A stretch of 64,000 bases of DNA from positions 124,001-188,000 of the forward strand of contig NZ_JABBPN010000001.1 of NCBI RefSeq assembly GCF_012933385.1. Reading direction: 5' to 3'. The notes beneath the pieces are model-generated. The model did not search any database. It was given only the letters and a program-made list of their open reading frames with translations, and was not told where the DNA came from. The position numbers and the translations under genes were made by a program. Position 1 is the first letter of the stretch. Each line of letters begins with the position of its first letter. Source of the DNA: Paenibacillus lemnae (lineage in GTDB: Bacteria; Bacillota; Bacilli; Paenibacillales; Paenibacillaceae). Shown one piece after another: positions 35,328 to 44,127 of this stretch.

Positions 35328-36107
35328 ATGAGAGAAGCATGTAAGCGATTGGTGGAGCACCGTTATTTTCAAGCTATTGTGATTGCAATAATTCTATTGA
35401 ACGGTGTCATTATTGTTGCCGAAACTTACGAACCGGGCAGCTCCGTTCTGATCACCCTCGATAAAATGATCCTATTGATCTTTGTACTGGAAATTGTGGT
35501 GAAGGTTATTGGGCTGGGGTTCAGGCGTTACTTTTCCAGCGGATGGAACTGGTTTGATTTCATCATTGTGGCCGCCAGTCTGGCGTTTTTGGCTGCACCA
35601 TTCGTAAGTGCACTGCGCCTGGTCCGGGTTCTGAGGCTGTTCCGCATGATTCCGGCCATCCCGTCACTGCGCAAAATTATCGATTCACTGATGCGGTCGA
35701 TTCCGGCCTTAACCGGTGTGCTGGGGTTAACACTGCTGCTATTTTCAATTTATGCGATTATTGGCACCACATTTTTCAAAGATGTGCTGCCTTATGAGTT
35801 TTTCGGGAGTTTCCATACTTCGCTGTTCACCTTGATGCAGGTTGTGACGTTTGAGTCGTGGGCTAGTCAGGTTGCGAGGCCGATTATCGAAGAGATGCCG
35901 TGGGCCTGGATTTATTTTGTCACGTTTATCATTGTCGGTGCGCTTGTTATCCTGAATCTTGTGGTGGCGGTCATTTTGAGCTATCTGGGGCAGGAGGACG
36001 ATGCAGATCGTGATGAGCGCCTGGATCGGCTGCTGCAGGAGAATACGGAATTGAAGAAGGATGTTCAGGAGATCAAGCAGCTGCTGCTGGAGCAGCGGAG
36101 AGATTGA
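35328..36107 (+). CDS. NaChBac-like voltage-gated sodium channel
   Basis: A 259-residue single-domain (one-sixth of eukaryotic size) cation channel. S1-S4 occupy ~15-120, with S4 ALRLVRVLRLFRMIP carrying four Arg at three-residue spacing. The selectivity filter TFESWAS differs from NaChBac's TLESWAS by one residue. S6 LVILNLVVAVILSYL is followed by a C-terminal coiled coil (DERLDRLLQENTELKKDVQEIKQLLLEQ) that joins four subunits. ATG 35328 has GGGAG upstream; in-frame GTG starts at 35289 and 35316 are alternatives. In bacteria such channels are tied to pH, motility and chemotaxis. Confidence 0.92.
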   Translation: MREACKRLVEHRYFQAIVIAIILLNGVIIVAETYEPGSSVLITLDKMILLIFVLEIVVKVIGLGFRRYFSSGWNWFDFIIVAASLAFLAAPFVSALRLVRVLRLFRMIPAIPSLRKIIDSLMRSIPALTGVLGLTLLLFSIYAIIGTTFFKDVLPYEFFGSFHTSLFTLMQVVTFESWASQVARPIIEEMPWAWIYFVTFIIVGALVILNLVVAVILSYLGQEDDADRDERLDRLLQENTELKKDVQEIKQLLLEQRRD

Positions 36108-36147
36108 CGCAGATATAAAACTCACAGTCGAACAGGGAGAGAACAAT

Positions 36148-36759
36148 ATGATCAAAAAAAGAATACTGCCCGTTATGATAACCACCTTATTGCTTGGTGG
36201 ATGTTCAGCAGGTGAGATGGAATCGCTCCAATCTGATGTGGAGGCGATCAAGCAGGAAGTGGCTGCACTCAAGGAGCAGATTAGGAACTGGGAGACCACA
36301 ACAACGAATGTCGCGACTCAGCTTAGCGGTTCCGGAGAGCCGGCTGCCGTACAGCAGAAGGATTTGTTTGAGCTGGGGGAGCCATTTGAGTATGAAGGGG
36401 TTACATACACGTTCACAGAGGGTGAGCGCAAGCAGAAGTTAGGGGAAAGGCTGGCTGCTGACGAGGGACAGGAATTCATTGTAATCAACTCTGAAATTCA
36501 CAATACGAGCGGTGAAGATTATAAATACAGCCAGACCCATTACAGCATCGTGACAGGGTCGGGTGAAATTAAACGCAATTATCTAATCATTGACACGAGA
36601 GATCAATATGATGACTTAGGTAATGGAGACCTCGCACCTGACGGAAAACGGTCAGGCTGGATCGCTTTTGAGGTGCCTCAAGGAGATCAGCCGGCAGAAC
36701 TGAGGTTTGAGTTGCACACCTTGACAAGCCAATCCACCTTTAAAGTCAAGCTAAAATAG
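36148..36759 (+). CDS. DUF4352-like lipoprotein
   Basis: A 203-residue lipoprotein. Signal MIKKRILPVMITTLLLGGC gives lipidation at residue 19. A coiled coil (ESLQSDVEAIKQEVAALKEQI) is followed by a DUF4352/immunoglobulin-like beta domain: GEPFEYEGVTYTFTEG, EFIVINSEIHNTSGEDYKYS, APDGKRSGWIAFEVPQ. AGGGAGAG lies just upstream of ATG 36148. It is 40 bp after the sodium channel gene and may be co-transcribed. Function unknown. Confidence 0.85.
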   Translation: MIKKRILPVMITTLLLGGCSAGEMESLQSDVEAIKQEVAALKEQIRNWETTTTNVATQLSGSGEPAAVQQKDLFELGEPFEYEGVTYTFTEGERKQKLGERLAADEGQEFIVINSEIHNTSGEDYKYSQTHYSIVTGSGEIKRNYLIIDTRDQYDDLGNGDLAPDGKRSGWIAFEVPQGDQPAELRFELHTLTSQSTFKVKLK

Positions 36760-36823
36760 AACCGTTGAATCAGCCTTCTCTATGATCGCTGTTCAGCAAG
36801 CCAACCTGGCTTGGCAGTTTAAG

Positions 36824-37019
36824 TAAGATTGTTTTTCAATCTTATTTCTTTGAAAATAGAAGCCATTATCTCAATAAGATTGATTTTCAGGCTTATTTTT
36901 CACTTTTTTGCCCATTCATCGTATGTAGGAAGACATTCAGGTGTTTTTAAGATTGTTTTTCAATCTTAAACTGCTACACAGCGGAAAAATGAGAGAAATA
37001 AGATTGTTTTTCAATCTTA
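36824..37019. repeat. Cluster 2 of TAAGATTG hairpin repeats (four copies)
   Basis: Copies at 36824-36844, 36875-36895, 36948-36968 and 36999-37019. Three have perfect 8-bp arms (TAAGATTG/CAATCTTA) around TTTTT; the second has the CAGGCTTA right arm and loop ATTTT, exactly as in the fourth copy of cluster 1. The last copy is extended by GAGAGAAA (36991-36998) and TTTCTCTC (37020-37027), giving a perfect 16-bp stem. The cluster fills the 304-bp gap between convergent genes. Confidence 0.88.
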
Positions 37020-37063
37020 TTTCTCTCGGCCCTCACGGACATGAAGCAAATTTGGACATGTGG

Positions 37064-37543
37064 TTAGATGCTGAGCATTCCGAACAACGGCCATATGCTT
37101 TTCACAACATTCATTCCGATTCGGATCATCGGCATATATTTATTAACTGTGTTGAAAATCCCCCCGAACCCGAGGCCCGCACCGGCGCCAGCGTTTGGTG
37201 CCGATCCGCCCTCACCGCCTGCAGATACCGGACCTGCGCCGCCTCCGCCTCCACCGAAGAAAGACGGTCCTCCTCCGCCTGCACCACCCGCGGGTGGGAA
37301 ATTTCCGCCGAACGGTGCCGGACCTGGGCCAAATCCGCCAAACATCGGACCGAACAGACCGGATGTTTGTGCGCGCTTCTTCGACTTACGCTTTTTGCGG
37401 CTGTTTCCCTTCCCCTTAACCTGGGACAGGGTTAATTGGTGTTTATTTATTTTCTCCAGTGTTCCAATATAATAGCTGCCATCATTCAATAACAGGCAAA
37501 CCGGATGTCCAACCCATTGCTTTGCTGCTGCATGGTATGCCAA
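37064..37543 (-). CDS. Gly-rich protein with N-terminal LSm-like segment
   Basis: A 159-residue protein. Residues ~8-45 (QWVGHPVCLLLNDGSYYIGTLEKINKHQLTLSQV) look like a small beta-barrel of the LSm/Hfq kind; a basic patch KKRKSKKR follows; residues ~65-130 are almost only Gly, Pro, Ala and Phe; the C-terminus is hydrophobic (MIRIGMNVVKSIWPLFGML). Such proteins recur in spore-forming Bacilli without known function. TTG start at 37543 (minus strand) has GGAGGAGAG 5 nt upstream. Confidence 0.75.
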   Translation of the reverse strand: MAYHAAAKQWVGHPVCLLLNDGSYYIGTLEKINKHQLTLSQVKGKGNSRKKRKSKKRAQTSGLFGPMFGGFGPGPAPFGGNFPPAGGAGGGGPSFFGGGGGGAGPVSAGGEGGSAPNAGAGAGLGFGGIFNTVNKYMPMIRIGMNVVKSIWPLFGMLSI

Positions 37544-37717
37544 GGCACTCTCCTCCTCTCTCGCAATCCACGTATTACATGAGCATTTTATTCAGAGTAT
37601 GGGTCACATGTTTGTACGCTTGTAACGGGTAAAGCGGGCTTAAGCTGGATATCAGGTGCGTAATACGCTGTTGCCAAATTCCCGGCGTTTCGTTATGCTG
37701 AATTTAAATGAAAATAG

Positions 37718-37812
37718 AATGCGGGTGCTGGATCAAGTCCGGCTGAGATTGGAGCCTTATGCTTCGGACCGTTAATCTGATCCAGGTAATGCTGGCGTAG
37801 AGAACCTCATTC
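37718..37812 (+). ncRNA. TPP riboswitch (thi box)
   Basis: Conserved THI elements appear in order: GGGTGCTGGATC...GGCTGAGATTGGAGC (37723-37755), then ACCGTTAATCTGATCCAGG (37769-37786) and TAATGCTGGCGTAGAGA (37787-37803). CTGAGA and the CTGATC...TAATGC.GGCGTAG.GA blocks are the thiamine pyrophosphate-binding core. It lies ~100 nt upstream of thiF and, with the terminator just after it, should switch the operon off when TPP is plentiful. Confidence 0.93.
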
Positions 37813-37821
37813 GAATTGTCC

Positions 37822-37853
37822 AAGCCATTCGTGTATTCTCGAATGGCTTTATT
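37822..37853 (+). terminator. Riboswitch expression-platform terminator
   Basis: AAGCCATTCG and CGAATGGCTTT pair around TGTATTCT, followed by TTT ATT. CATTCGAAT at about 37809 can compete for the same arm and act as antiterminator. Confidence 0.8.
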
Positions 37854-37907
37854 GCATATCCAAATTAACCGCACATAGAACGATTGACGACAAAGGGGAT
37901 GAATGAC

Positions 37908-38918
37908 ATGAAAGAGCGGTATTCCAGACAAATGTTATTTTCTCCGATTGGGGAAGAAGGACAGGAGAAGCTTGCAGCAAGCGCGGTGTGTATTGTCGGC
38001 ATGGGTGCGCTGGGCACCGTTCTGGCCAACCATATGGTCCGCTCCGGGGTAGGGCGGGTCCGTATGATTGACCGGGATTATGTGGAGCCCAGCAATTTAC
38101 AGCGGCAGATGCTGTTTGACGAGCAGGATGCTGCAGAGGCGCTCCCGAAAGTCGTAGCAGCTCAAAATAAGCTTAAGCGTATCAACACGGAAACCCGGCT
38201 GGAGGCGGTGTTCACGGATGTGACGTCTGCCAATGCCGCCGAGCTTCTTCAGGATATGGACCTGGTGCTGGACGGGACCGATAATTTTCAAACCCGCTTT
38301 CTGCTGAATGATGCCTGCTTTCGGGAAGGGGTTCCTTTTGTATACGGCGGGGCAGTCAGCTCACGGGGTATGAGTGCCATATTTGTGCCGGGTGTGACGC
38401 CATGCCTGCGCTGCTTCATTCAATCGGCGGATTCCGGGGGCCAAACCTGCGATACGATTGGCGTAATCTCTCCGGTGGTCGATATTATCGCTTCGTATCA
38501 GGCGGTGGAGGCGCTGAAATACCTGGTGGGTGCCGCGGAGGCGAGAAGAGACAGCCTCATTACGCTGGATGTGTGGCATAACCAGTACCATGCGATGAAG
38601 CTGGGGAAGCCGCGAGTGGACTGCCCGTGCTGCGGTCTTCATGAGTATCCTGCACTGCAGGAGGAGAGTGATGCGGCCTTATCGCTGTGCGGTCGGGATT
38701 CGGTTCAGATTGCCGGCCATGAGCCGTTCGACCTGAAGCTGTGGCAGGAGCGGCTTGAACCGGCTGTAGTGAACATGAAGGTGAATGAATACCTGATCCG
38801 GGCGATGCTCCCGGAAGGCGAACGCCTGGTGCTGTTCGCAGATGGCCGGACGCTGGTGCAGGGGACGAACGACCTCGTCAGGGCGAAGACGATTTATGCC
38901 CGTTATATCGGCAATTAA
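37908..38918 (+). CDS. thiF: ThiF/MoeB-type adenylyltransferase for ThiS
   Basis: A 336-residue E1-like enzyme that adenylates the C-terminal Gly of ThiS in thiazole synthesis. The ATP site GMGALG is at ~35-40; DRDYVEPSNLQRQ and VLDGTDNFQTRFLLND are family signatures; zinc Cys pairs are CLRC and CPCC. About 70 extra residues at the end are not assigned. ATG 37908 has AAAGGGG 9 nt upstream; ATG 37899 and TTG 37884 are less well placed. First gene of the riboswitch-controlled operon, before thiE, thiS, thiG and thiO. Confidence 0.92.
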   Translation: MKERYSRQMLFSPIGEEGQEKLAASAVCIVGMGALGTVLANHMVRSGVGRVRMIDRDYVEPSNLQRQMLFDEQDAAEALPKVVAAQNKLKRINTETRLEAVFTDVTSANAAELLQDMDLVLDGTDNFQTRFLLNDACFREGVPFVYGGAVSSRGMSAIFVPGVTPCLRCFIQSADSGGQTCDTIGVISPVVDIIASYQAVEALKYLVGAAEARRDSLITLDVWHNQYHAMKLGKPRVDCPCCGLHEYPALQEESDAALSLCGRDSVQIAGHEPFDLKLWQERLEPAVVNMKVNEYLIRAMLPEGERLVLFADGRTLVQGTNDLVRAKTIYARYIGN

Positions 38919-38947
38919 CGAAGATTAGAACAGGAGAGAAAATCAAA

Positions 38948-39586
38948 ATGCCAAATTTCAGATTGTATGGAATCACCGGCGAGAACTTTCACCCTGGCCG
39001 GAGCCTTGTGGACGTGATGGAAGAAGCTATTCTGGGAGGCGTGGATATTGTTCAGTTCCGCGACAAGAGCAGCAGCAAGGAGGAGCTTGTACGTAAAGCA
39101 AAAGCCCTTCGGGCGCTGACTACAAGGTACGGCGTTCCTTTTATCGTGAACGATCATGTCGACCTGGCGCTGGAGGTAGATGCCGACGGCATTCATCTGG
39201 GCCAGGGAGATATGCCGATCGCAGAGGCCCGGCAGCGGGTCGGCAGCCGGATCATCGGCATTTCGACGCATGCCATCGGCGAAGCGCTGCTGGCTGAACA
39301 GCAGGGTGCCGATTACATTGGGGCGGGGCCCGTCTATGCTACGGCAACGAAAGCTGATGTCGTGGCACCGGTCGGTTTATCGTACATCCGAGAGGTGGCG
39401 GAGCAGATATCCATTCCGTTCGTAGCGATTGGCGGAATCAAGCTGGATAACGTGGAAGAGGTTATCCGCGCCGGAGCGACCAGAATCTGTGCAGTTAGCG
39501 AGATCGTAGGGAGCACGGACGTTACAGGAACATGCCGGACGTTCCTTACGAAGCTGGATCGAAAAGGGGTAGACACATGGAACTGA
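38948..39586 (+). CDS. thiE: Thiamine-phosphate synthase
   Basis: A 212-residue TIM-barrel enzyme that joins HMP-PP and thiazole phosphate to thiamine phosphate. IVQFRDKSSSKEEL, FIVNDHVDLALEVDADGIHLGQGDMP and ADYIGAGPVYATATK are the ThiE signatures; FVAIGGI binds phosphate. The paralogue TenI is a less likely alternative since the TATK pyrophosphate loop and the DHVD metal Asp are kept. It overlaps thiS by 10 nt. Confidence 0.92.
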   Translation: MPNFRLYGITGENFHPGRSLVDVMEEAILGGVDIVQFRDKSSSKEELVRKAKALRALTTRYGVPFIVNDHVDLALEVDADGIHLGQGDMPIAEARQRVGSRIIGISTHAIGEALLAEQQGADYIGAGPVYATATKADVVAPVGLSYIREVAEQISIPFVAIGGIKLDNVEEVIRAGATRICAVSEIVGSTDVTGTCRTFLTKLDRKGVDTWN

Positions 39587-39774
39587 TCATCAATGGCAGC
39601 AGGCGGGAAATGGCAGCGGGCAACATCGCTGATGTAATCGAGAAGCTGGGTTTGACCGGCAAGCCGGTCGTTGTGGAGGCTGGCGGAGAAGTGCTGGTGG
39701 CGGAGCAGTGGCCGTGCGTGAAAGCCGTGCCAGGTATGACGATCGAGATTGTCCATTTTGTAGGAGGGGGTTAA
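39577..39774 (+). CDS. thiS: Sulfur carrier protein ThiS
   Basis: A 65-residue ubiquitin-like carrier ending in GGG, whose C-terminal Gly-Gly is adenylated by ThiF and then thiocarboxylated to give sulfur to Thi[30 protein letters not shown] and [13 protein letters not shown] are typical. The ATG lies in the last codons of thiE with GAAAAGGGG upstream; thiG starts 4 nt after the stop. Confidence 0.93.
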   Translation: MELIINGSRREMAAGNIADVIEKLGLTGKPVVVEAGGEVLVAEQWPCVKAVPGMTIEIVHFVGGG

Positions 39775-39778
39775 AGGA

Positions 39779-40579
39779 ATGAACCAAGATACTTGGCGTA
39801 TCGGGAATCATGAGATGTCTTCACGTTTTTTTCTGGGGACGGGTCTCTTCCCCAGTCCATTTGTCCAGAATGAAGCGATTGCGGTGTCGGGTGCAGAAGT
39901 GCTCACCTTTGCCATCCGCAGAGTCAATCTGGATGCGGTGGAGGATGATTCTATTCTGCAGCATGTTGAGCCAGAGGCTTTTCAATTTCTGCCCAACACA
40001 TCGGGAGCCCGGACGGCAGATGAAGCGGTCCGGATCGCGCGTCTGGCCAGAGCTTCGGGCCTCAGTGACTGGGTAAAGGTGGAGATTAGTGCCAGCGAGC
40101 GGACACTGCTCCCGGATCCAATCGAAACGCTGCGGGCTACAGAAATTCTGGTGAAGGAAGGCTTCACGGTACTCCCCTATATCTCGGACGATCCGGTCAT
40201 CTGCAGGAAGCTGGAGGAGGCCGGAGCTGCCGCCATTATGCCGGGGGGCGCTCCAATCGGGACGGGACTTGGCATTCTGAACCCTTACAATATCAGCCTG
40301 ATTGTAGAGGAAGCCAGCGTACCGGTCATCGTGGATGCAGGGCTGGGAACCGCCAGCGATGCCGCCTTGGCGTTGGAGCTGGGCGCATCCGCTGTCTTGA
40401 TGAACACGCCAGTCGCCAAGGCCAAGGATCCGGTCGGCATGGCGCTGGCCATGAAGCTGGCCATTGAAGCAGGAAGGCTTACGTATCTGTCCGGCCGGGT
40501 GCCGAAGAAGCAGTACGCATCCGCCAGCAGCGGACTGGAAGCCATGGTGAGCCGGCCGTCTTCCCCGGATGTACTTTAG
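39779..40579 (+). CDS. thiG: Thiazole synthase
   Basis: A 266-residue TIM-barrel enzyme that makes the thiazole of thiamine from DXP, dehydroglycine and ThiS thiocarboxylate. [12 protein letters not shown] opens the domain; [17 protein letters not shown] holds the Schiff-base Lys; [16 protein letters not shown] and [16 protein letters not shown] bind phosphate. GGAGGGGG from the end of thiS acts as its ribosome binding site. Confidence 0.95.
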   Translation: MNQDTWRIGNHEMSSRFFLGTGLFPSPFVQNEAIAVSGAEVLTFAIRRVNLDAVEDDSILQHVEPEAFQFLPNTSGARTADEAVRIARLARASGLSDWVKVEISASERTLLPDPIETLRATEILVKEGFTVLPYISDDPVICRKLEEAGAAAIMPGGAPIGTGLGILNPYNISLIVEEASVPVIVDAGLGTASDAALALELGASAVLMNTPVAKAKDPVGMALAMKLAIEAGRLTYLSGRVPKKQYASASSGLEAMVSRPSSPDVL

Positions 40580-40594
40580 ACAGGAGTGGAGCAG

Positions 40595-41734
40595 ATGAAG
40601 GATCTCATCTTGGTCATGGGCGGCGGCATTATCGGGCTGTCATGTGCCCTTGAACTGAGCCGCCGCGGCGTCAACGTCCGGCTGCTGGAAACCGGGCGAT
40701 GCGGCGGGCAGGCCTCCGGCGCAGCCGCCGGGATGCTGGCACCCTATTCAGAGAATGTGGAGGCGCCGGATGAATTTTTTATGCTGTGCCGGGAAAGTCT
40801 GAGCCTTTATCCAGCCTGGCAGCAGCTCGTGCGGGAATGCTCGGGGAACAGCTTCGAGTACACGCCGAGCGGCAGTCTGTATGTCGCGTACCATGAGGCG
40901 GACCTGCTGGGTCTGCAAAGCCGGATGAACTGGCAGAGAACGTGCGGATCCAGTGCGGTCATCCTGCAGGGAGACGACCTGTTCGAGGCAGAGCCCGGCT
41001 TGTCCCGCAAGGCCTTGGCAGCGCTGTGGACACCGGAAGAGAGTCACATTTATGCGCCGGATTTTGTAACCGCCTTGAAGTCAGCCTGCCTGAGTTCAGG
41101 GGTGGACATTCAGGAGGAGCTGGGCGCGCTTGATCTGGCGGCATGGGAAGATCACATCGAGGTACAGGCAGCAAGCGGTGAGATCTTTACAGGGGATCAG
41201 CTCGTGGTCTGTACCGGTGCCTGGGCGGGAGAGCTGTCGGGCAAGCTGGGCATGCGGATTCCCGTTCAGCCGATCCGGGGACAGATTTGTGCATACACCT
41301 GGGATGCGGAGCAAACGCCGCTGAACCATATGGTGTTCAGCAGTCAGGGGTACCTGGTGCAAAAAGCCAACGGTACGCTCGTGTGCGGAGCCTCGGAGGA
41401 TATCGCCGGATTCGACACCAGCGTGACGGACAGAGGCATCCGTCGTCTGCTGCAGTGGAACAAGAACGTAGTTCCAGCACTGGAGCAGGCAGAGCCGTTC
41501 CACCGCTGGGCGGGACTGAGGCCGTCCACGCTGGACGGGCGGCCGCTGATCGGCCGTGTGCCGCAGGCGGAGCGCGTGGTGTTCGCGGCGGGGCATTACC
41601 GCAACGGGATTCTGCTGAGTCCCGTGACCGCCAAGCTGGCCGCAAACTGTGTAGAAGGCAGGCCATTGCAGGCCTGGCAGCATGCATTTCGCCCGGACCG
41701 GTTCGGGGTGGCGGCGAAGGTTTTACGATCATGA
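40595..41734 (+). CDS. thiO: Glycine oxidase ThiO
   Basis: A 379-residue FAD enzyme that oxidises glycine to the iminoglycine used by ThiG in aerobic Bacilli. FAD motif ILVMGGGIIGLSCALELSRRGVNVRLLE, QASGAAAGMLAPYSE after it, and the C-terminal RWAGLRPSTLDGRPLIG...HYRNGILLSP are those of ThiO. ATG 40595 has AGGAG 8-9 nt upstream. The final TGA overlaps the ATG of an AraC-family gene (ATGA), so that regulator is translationally linked to the thiamine operon. Confidence 0.93.
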   Translation: MKDLILVMGGGIIGLSCALELSRRGVNVRLLETGRCGGQASGAAAGMLAPYSENVEAPDEFFMLCRESLSLYPAWQQLVRECSGNSFEYTPSGSLYVAYHEADLLGLQSRMNWQRTCGSSAVILQGDDLFEAEPGLSRKALAALWTPEESHIYAPDFVTALKSACLSSGVDIQEELGALDLAAWEDHIEVQAASGEIFTGDQLVVCTGAWAGELSGKLGMRIPVQPIRGQICAYTWDAEQTPLNHMVFSSQGYLVQKANGTLVCGASEDIAGFDTSVTDRGIRRLLQWNKNVVPALEQAEPFHRWAGLRPSTLDGRPLIGRVPQAERVVFAAGHYRNGILLSPVTAKLAANCVEGRPLQAWQHAFRPDRFGVAAKVLRS

Positions 41735-42612
41735 CACACGAGCATTTTGCCGTTTATGGATACCGGTTTCTGGATACGCTGGAGAGCTCCTTTTATCAGC
41801 TGTTCGCACTAGGGAGGGAACATATTCAGACCCATGCTTATAACTGGGATGGTATGAAGCGGATTGACGGTCCGCTCTATCTTTTTCAATACACGGTGTC
41901 CGGCCAGGGCGCTGTTTGTATCGAGGGTCAAACGTATGATCTTAAGCCAAGAACGGCTTTTATGGTGGAAATCCCCGGTGAGCACCGTTATTTCCTTCCG
42001 GAGACCAGCTCGGAGTGGGAATTTTACTTCATTCTGTTTCGTCAGAAAAACCTGAGTGAGCAGTGGGCTGAACTCGTTACCCGGCTGGGCCACACTCCTT
42101 GCATTCCAGAGGATTCGGGAGCCATCGGATTATTAAAGGACATGTTTCATGCATCTGCAAACCACAGGATTACCGATGGGTATATCGCCTCATCGCTCGT
42201 TTACCGCTTTGTGATGGAGCTGTTCCGCTTCAGCGAGACCCGCCGGAAAGAAAAGGCGTCCTGGCCTCTGCCGGTGCAGCGCGCGGTACAGCAGCTTGAG
42301 ACATCCTATTGTGAACTGCAAAGTCTGAATGAGCTTGCCAGCAATGCAGGCTTGTCCAAATACCATTTTACGCGTGTATTTCGCGATGCCACAGGGCTTA
42401 CCCCGATCTCGTATTTAACGAAGATCCGGATCGAACGATCCGTCGAGCTGCTGCGGAGCACTTCACTGAGCATGGAGGAGATCGCAAGAGAGATCGGATA
42501 TTCCAGCGGAAGCTATTTCATCAAGGTGTTTCGAAAATGGGTCGGTTACCCGCCGGGTGAAGTTCGCGATGGTCGCGAGATCGTCGGGTTTCATCATTTG
42601 AAATTCGACTAG
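41731..42612 (+). CDS. AraC-family transcriptional regulator with cupin sensor
   Basis: A 293-residue regulator. Residues ~40-110 form an AraC-binding (cupin) domain (GPLYLFQYTVSGQGAVCIEGQTYDLKPRTAFMVEIPGEHRYF), and residues ~190-285 the two helix-turn-helix motifs (LNELASNAGLSKYHFTRVFRDATGLTPISYL, and EIAREIGYSSGSYFIKVFRKWVGYPP). The ATG overlaps the thiO stop by 4 nt. Family members of this type sense sugars, and the next gene is a glycosidase 115 bp downstream, so it probably controls that gene rather than thiamine synthesis. Confidence 0.9.
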   Translation: MTHEHFAVYGYRFLDTLESSFYQLFALGREHIQTHAYNWDGMKRIDGPLYLFQYTVSGQGAVCIEGQTYDLKPRTAFMVEIPGEHRYFLPETSSEWEFYFILFRQKNLSEQWAELVTRLGHTPCIPEDSGAIGLLKDMFHASANHRITDGYIASSLVYRFVMELFRFSETRRKEKASWPLPVQRAVQQLETSYCELQSLNELASNAGLSKYHFTRVFRDATGLTPISYLTKIRIERSVELLRSTSLSMEEIAREIGYSSGSYFIKVFRKWVGYPPGEVRDGREIVGFHHLKFD

Positions 42613-42727
42613 AACAGACCGCAATATTGTACATACCGAAGCAAAACATTGCTGTAGACGCGGCCGCGTTTTTCCCTCTATGCTACTTGTACAAGCTTTA
42701 ATCACGAGTAGGAAAGGAAGTGCGCAA

Positions 42728-44008
42728 GTGAACCATCATGACTTTGCTCAAACACCGCCCATGGGCTGGAACAGCTGGGATTGCTACGGGGCCAGCGTCA
42801 CCGAGGAGGAAGTGCTCGGCAACGCCCGCTACATGGCAGAACATCTGAAGGACTATGGCTGGGAGTATATTGTTGTCGATATTCAGTGGTATGAGCCTAC
42901 CGCAAAATCGTCCCAATATAATGCTTTTGTTCCTTTGGAGATGGATGAGTACTCAAGATTGATTCCAGCCGTGAACCGGTTTCCGTCCTCCGCGGGAGGC
43001 AAGGGCTTCAAACCGCTTTCCGATGCTGTCCATGACCTCGGGTTAAAATTCGGTATTCATATTATGAGAGGAATTCCGCGTCAGGCCGTTCATGGTAACA
43101 CGCCGCTGCTCGGCACTTCTCAAGGCGCGCGTGATATCGCCCATCCGAACTCGATTTGCCCGTGGAACACCGATATGTACGGCGTGAATGCGTCACGGGA
43201 AGGCGCACAAGCTTACTATGATTCTCTGTTTCAGCTGTATGCAGAGTGGGGAGTCGATTTTGTTAAGGTAGACGACATTGCCGCTTCCCGTTTATACGGT
43301 ATTCACGGCCGCGAGATTGAAATGATCCGTAAAGCCATCGACCGCTGCGGCCGTGATATGGTGCTGTCGCTCTCCCCGGGACCCGCACCGGTGGACCATG
43401 AGGAGCTGCTGAACCGCAATGCGAATATGTGGCGGATGACCGATGACTACTGGGATTTGTGGGAGCTGCTGCATGACATGTTTGACCGCTGTGAACAATG
43501 GTACCGTCATGTCGGTCCCGGGCATTGGCCGGACTGTGATATGCTGCCACTGGGCCATATCGGCATCCGTTCGGTAGACGGCGGAGCCAGCGACCGCTGG
43601 ACGCGGTTTACGAAGGATGAACAGCTGACGATGATGACACTCTGGTCCATCTTCCGCTCTCCGCTCATGTTCGGCGGCGAGATGAGGGATAACGATGAGT
43701 GGACACAGTCCCTGCTGACGAATGAGGAAGTGCTTCAGGTTCACCGTGAAGGCGTGGATGCAAAGCCGGTATATCGCAATGGCGATATCATTGCCTGGAT
43801 GTCAACGAACCCGGCGGGCGGCACGTATGCCGCATTGTTTAACGCAGGGGAAGAATCGGCAGAGGTTGGTGTCACCTGGGAGCAGCTTGGCCTGTCAGGT
43901 CGCAAACAGGTCCGCGATCTTTGGAAACATGAGGATCTTGGAACGGCTGAAGCGTCATTCTCCAGGGTCTTGGCCCCGCACAGTGCGATGCTTCTCAAGC
44001 TGTCCTAG
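42728..44008 (+). CDS. Glycoside hydrolase family 27, alpha-galactosidase-like
   Basis: A 426-residue cytosolic glycosidase without signal peptide. The opening TPPMGWNSWDCYG, the nucleophile segment DFVKVDD and the acid/base segment WRMTDDYWDLWELL are GH27/alpha-galactosidase signatures; GHWPDCDMLPLG and FRSPLMFGGEMR complete the barrel, and a C-terminal beta domain follows. Related GH27 enzymes can instead act on beta-L-arabinopyranosides, which would suit the ara genes elsewhere in the window. GTG 42728 has GGAAAGGAAG 8 nt upstream. Likely under the adjacent AraC regulator. Confidence 0.9.
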   Translation: MNHHDFAQTPPMGWNSWDCYGASVTEEEVLGNARYMAEHLKDYGWEYIVVDIQWYEPTAKSSQYNAFVPLEMDEYSRLIPAVNRFPSSAGGKGFKPLSDAVHDLGLKFGIHIMRGIPRQAVHGNTPLLGTSQGARDIAHPNSICPWNTDMYGVNASREGAQAYYDSLFQLYAEWGVDFVKVDDIAASRLYGIHGREIEMIRKAIDRCGRDMVLSLSPGPAPVDHEELLNRNANMWRMTDDYWDLWELLHDMFDRCEQWYRHVGPGHWPDCDMLPLGHIGIRSVDGGASDRWTRFTKDEQLTMMTLWSIFRSPLMFGGEMRDNDEWTQSLLTNEEVLQVHREGVDAKPVYRNGDIIAWMSTNPAGGTYAALFNAGEESAEVGVTWEQLGLSGRKQVRDLWKHEDLGTAEASFSRVLAPHSAMLLKLS

Positions 44009-44040
44009 ATTCTTAACTTCTTCTATATATACACGCATGA

Positions 44041-44080
44041 ATCCAACCTTCTCCATCTACCGTGGGGAGGTTGGATTTTT
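44041..44080 (+). terminator. Terminator after the GH27 gene
   Basis: ATCCAACCT pairs with AGGTTGGAT, with a weaker CTCC/GGGG pairing inside, and five T follow. Confidence 0.85.
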
Positions 44081-44127
44081 CAGCATATCCTCCATCAACT
44101 ATTCATAAATTCATATTCAATTCCAGA

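Noticed and set aside
37068..37472. Pro-rich plus-strand frame opposite the Gly-rich gene
   Set aside because: Pro runs are the antisense of GGN glycine codons. The minus-strand gene has a ribosome binding site and an LSm-like start.
41287..41730. N-terminal extension of the AraC-type regulator into thiO
   Set aside because: The 148 extra codons are an out-of-frame reading of thiO; the ATG at 41731 gives a normal family length.
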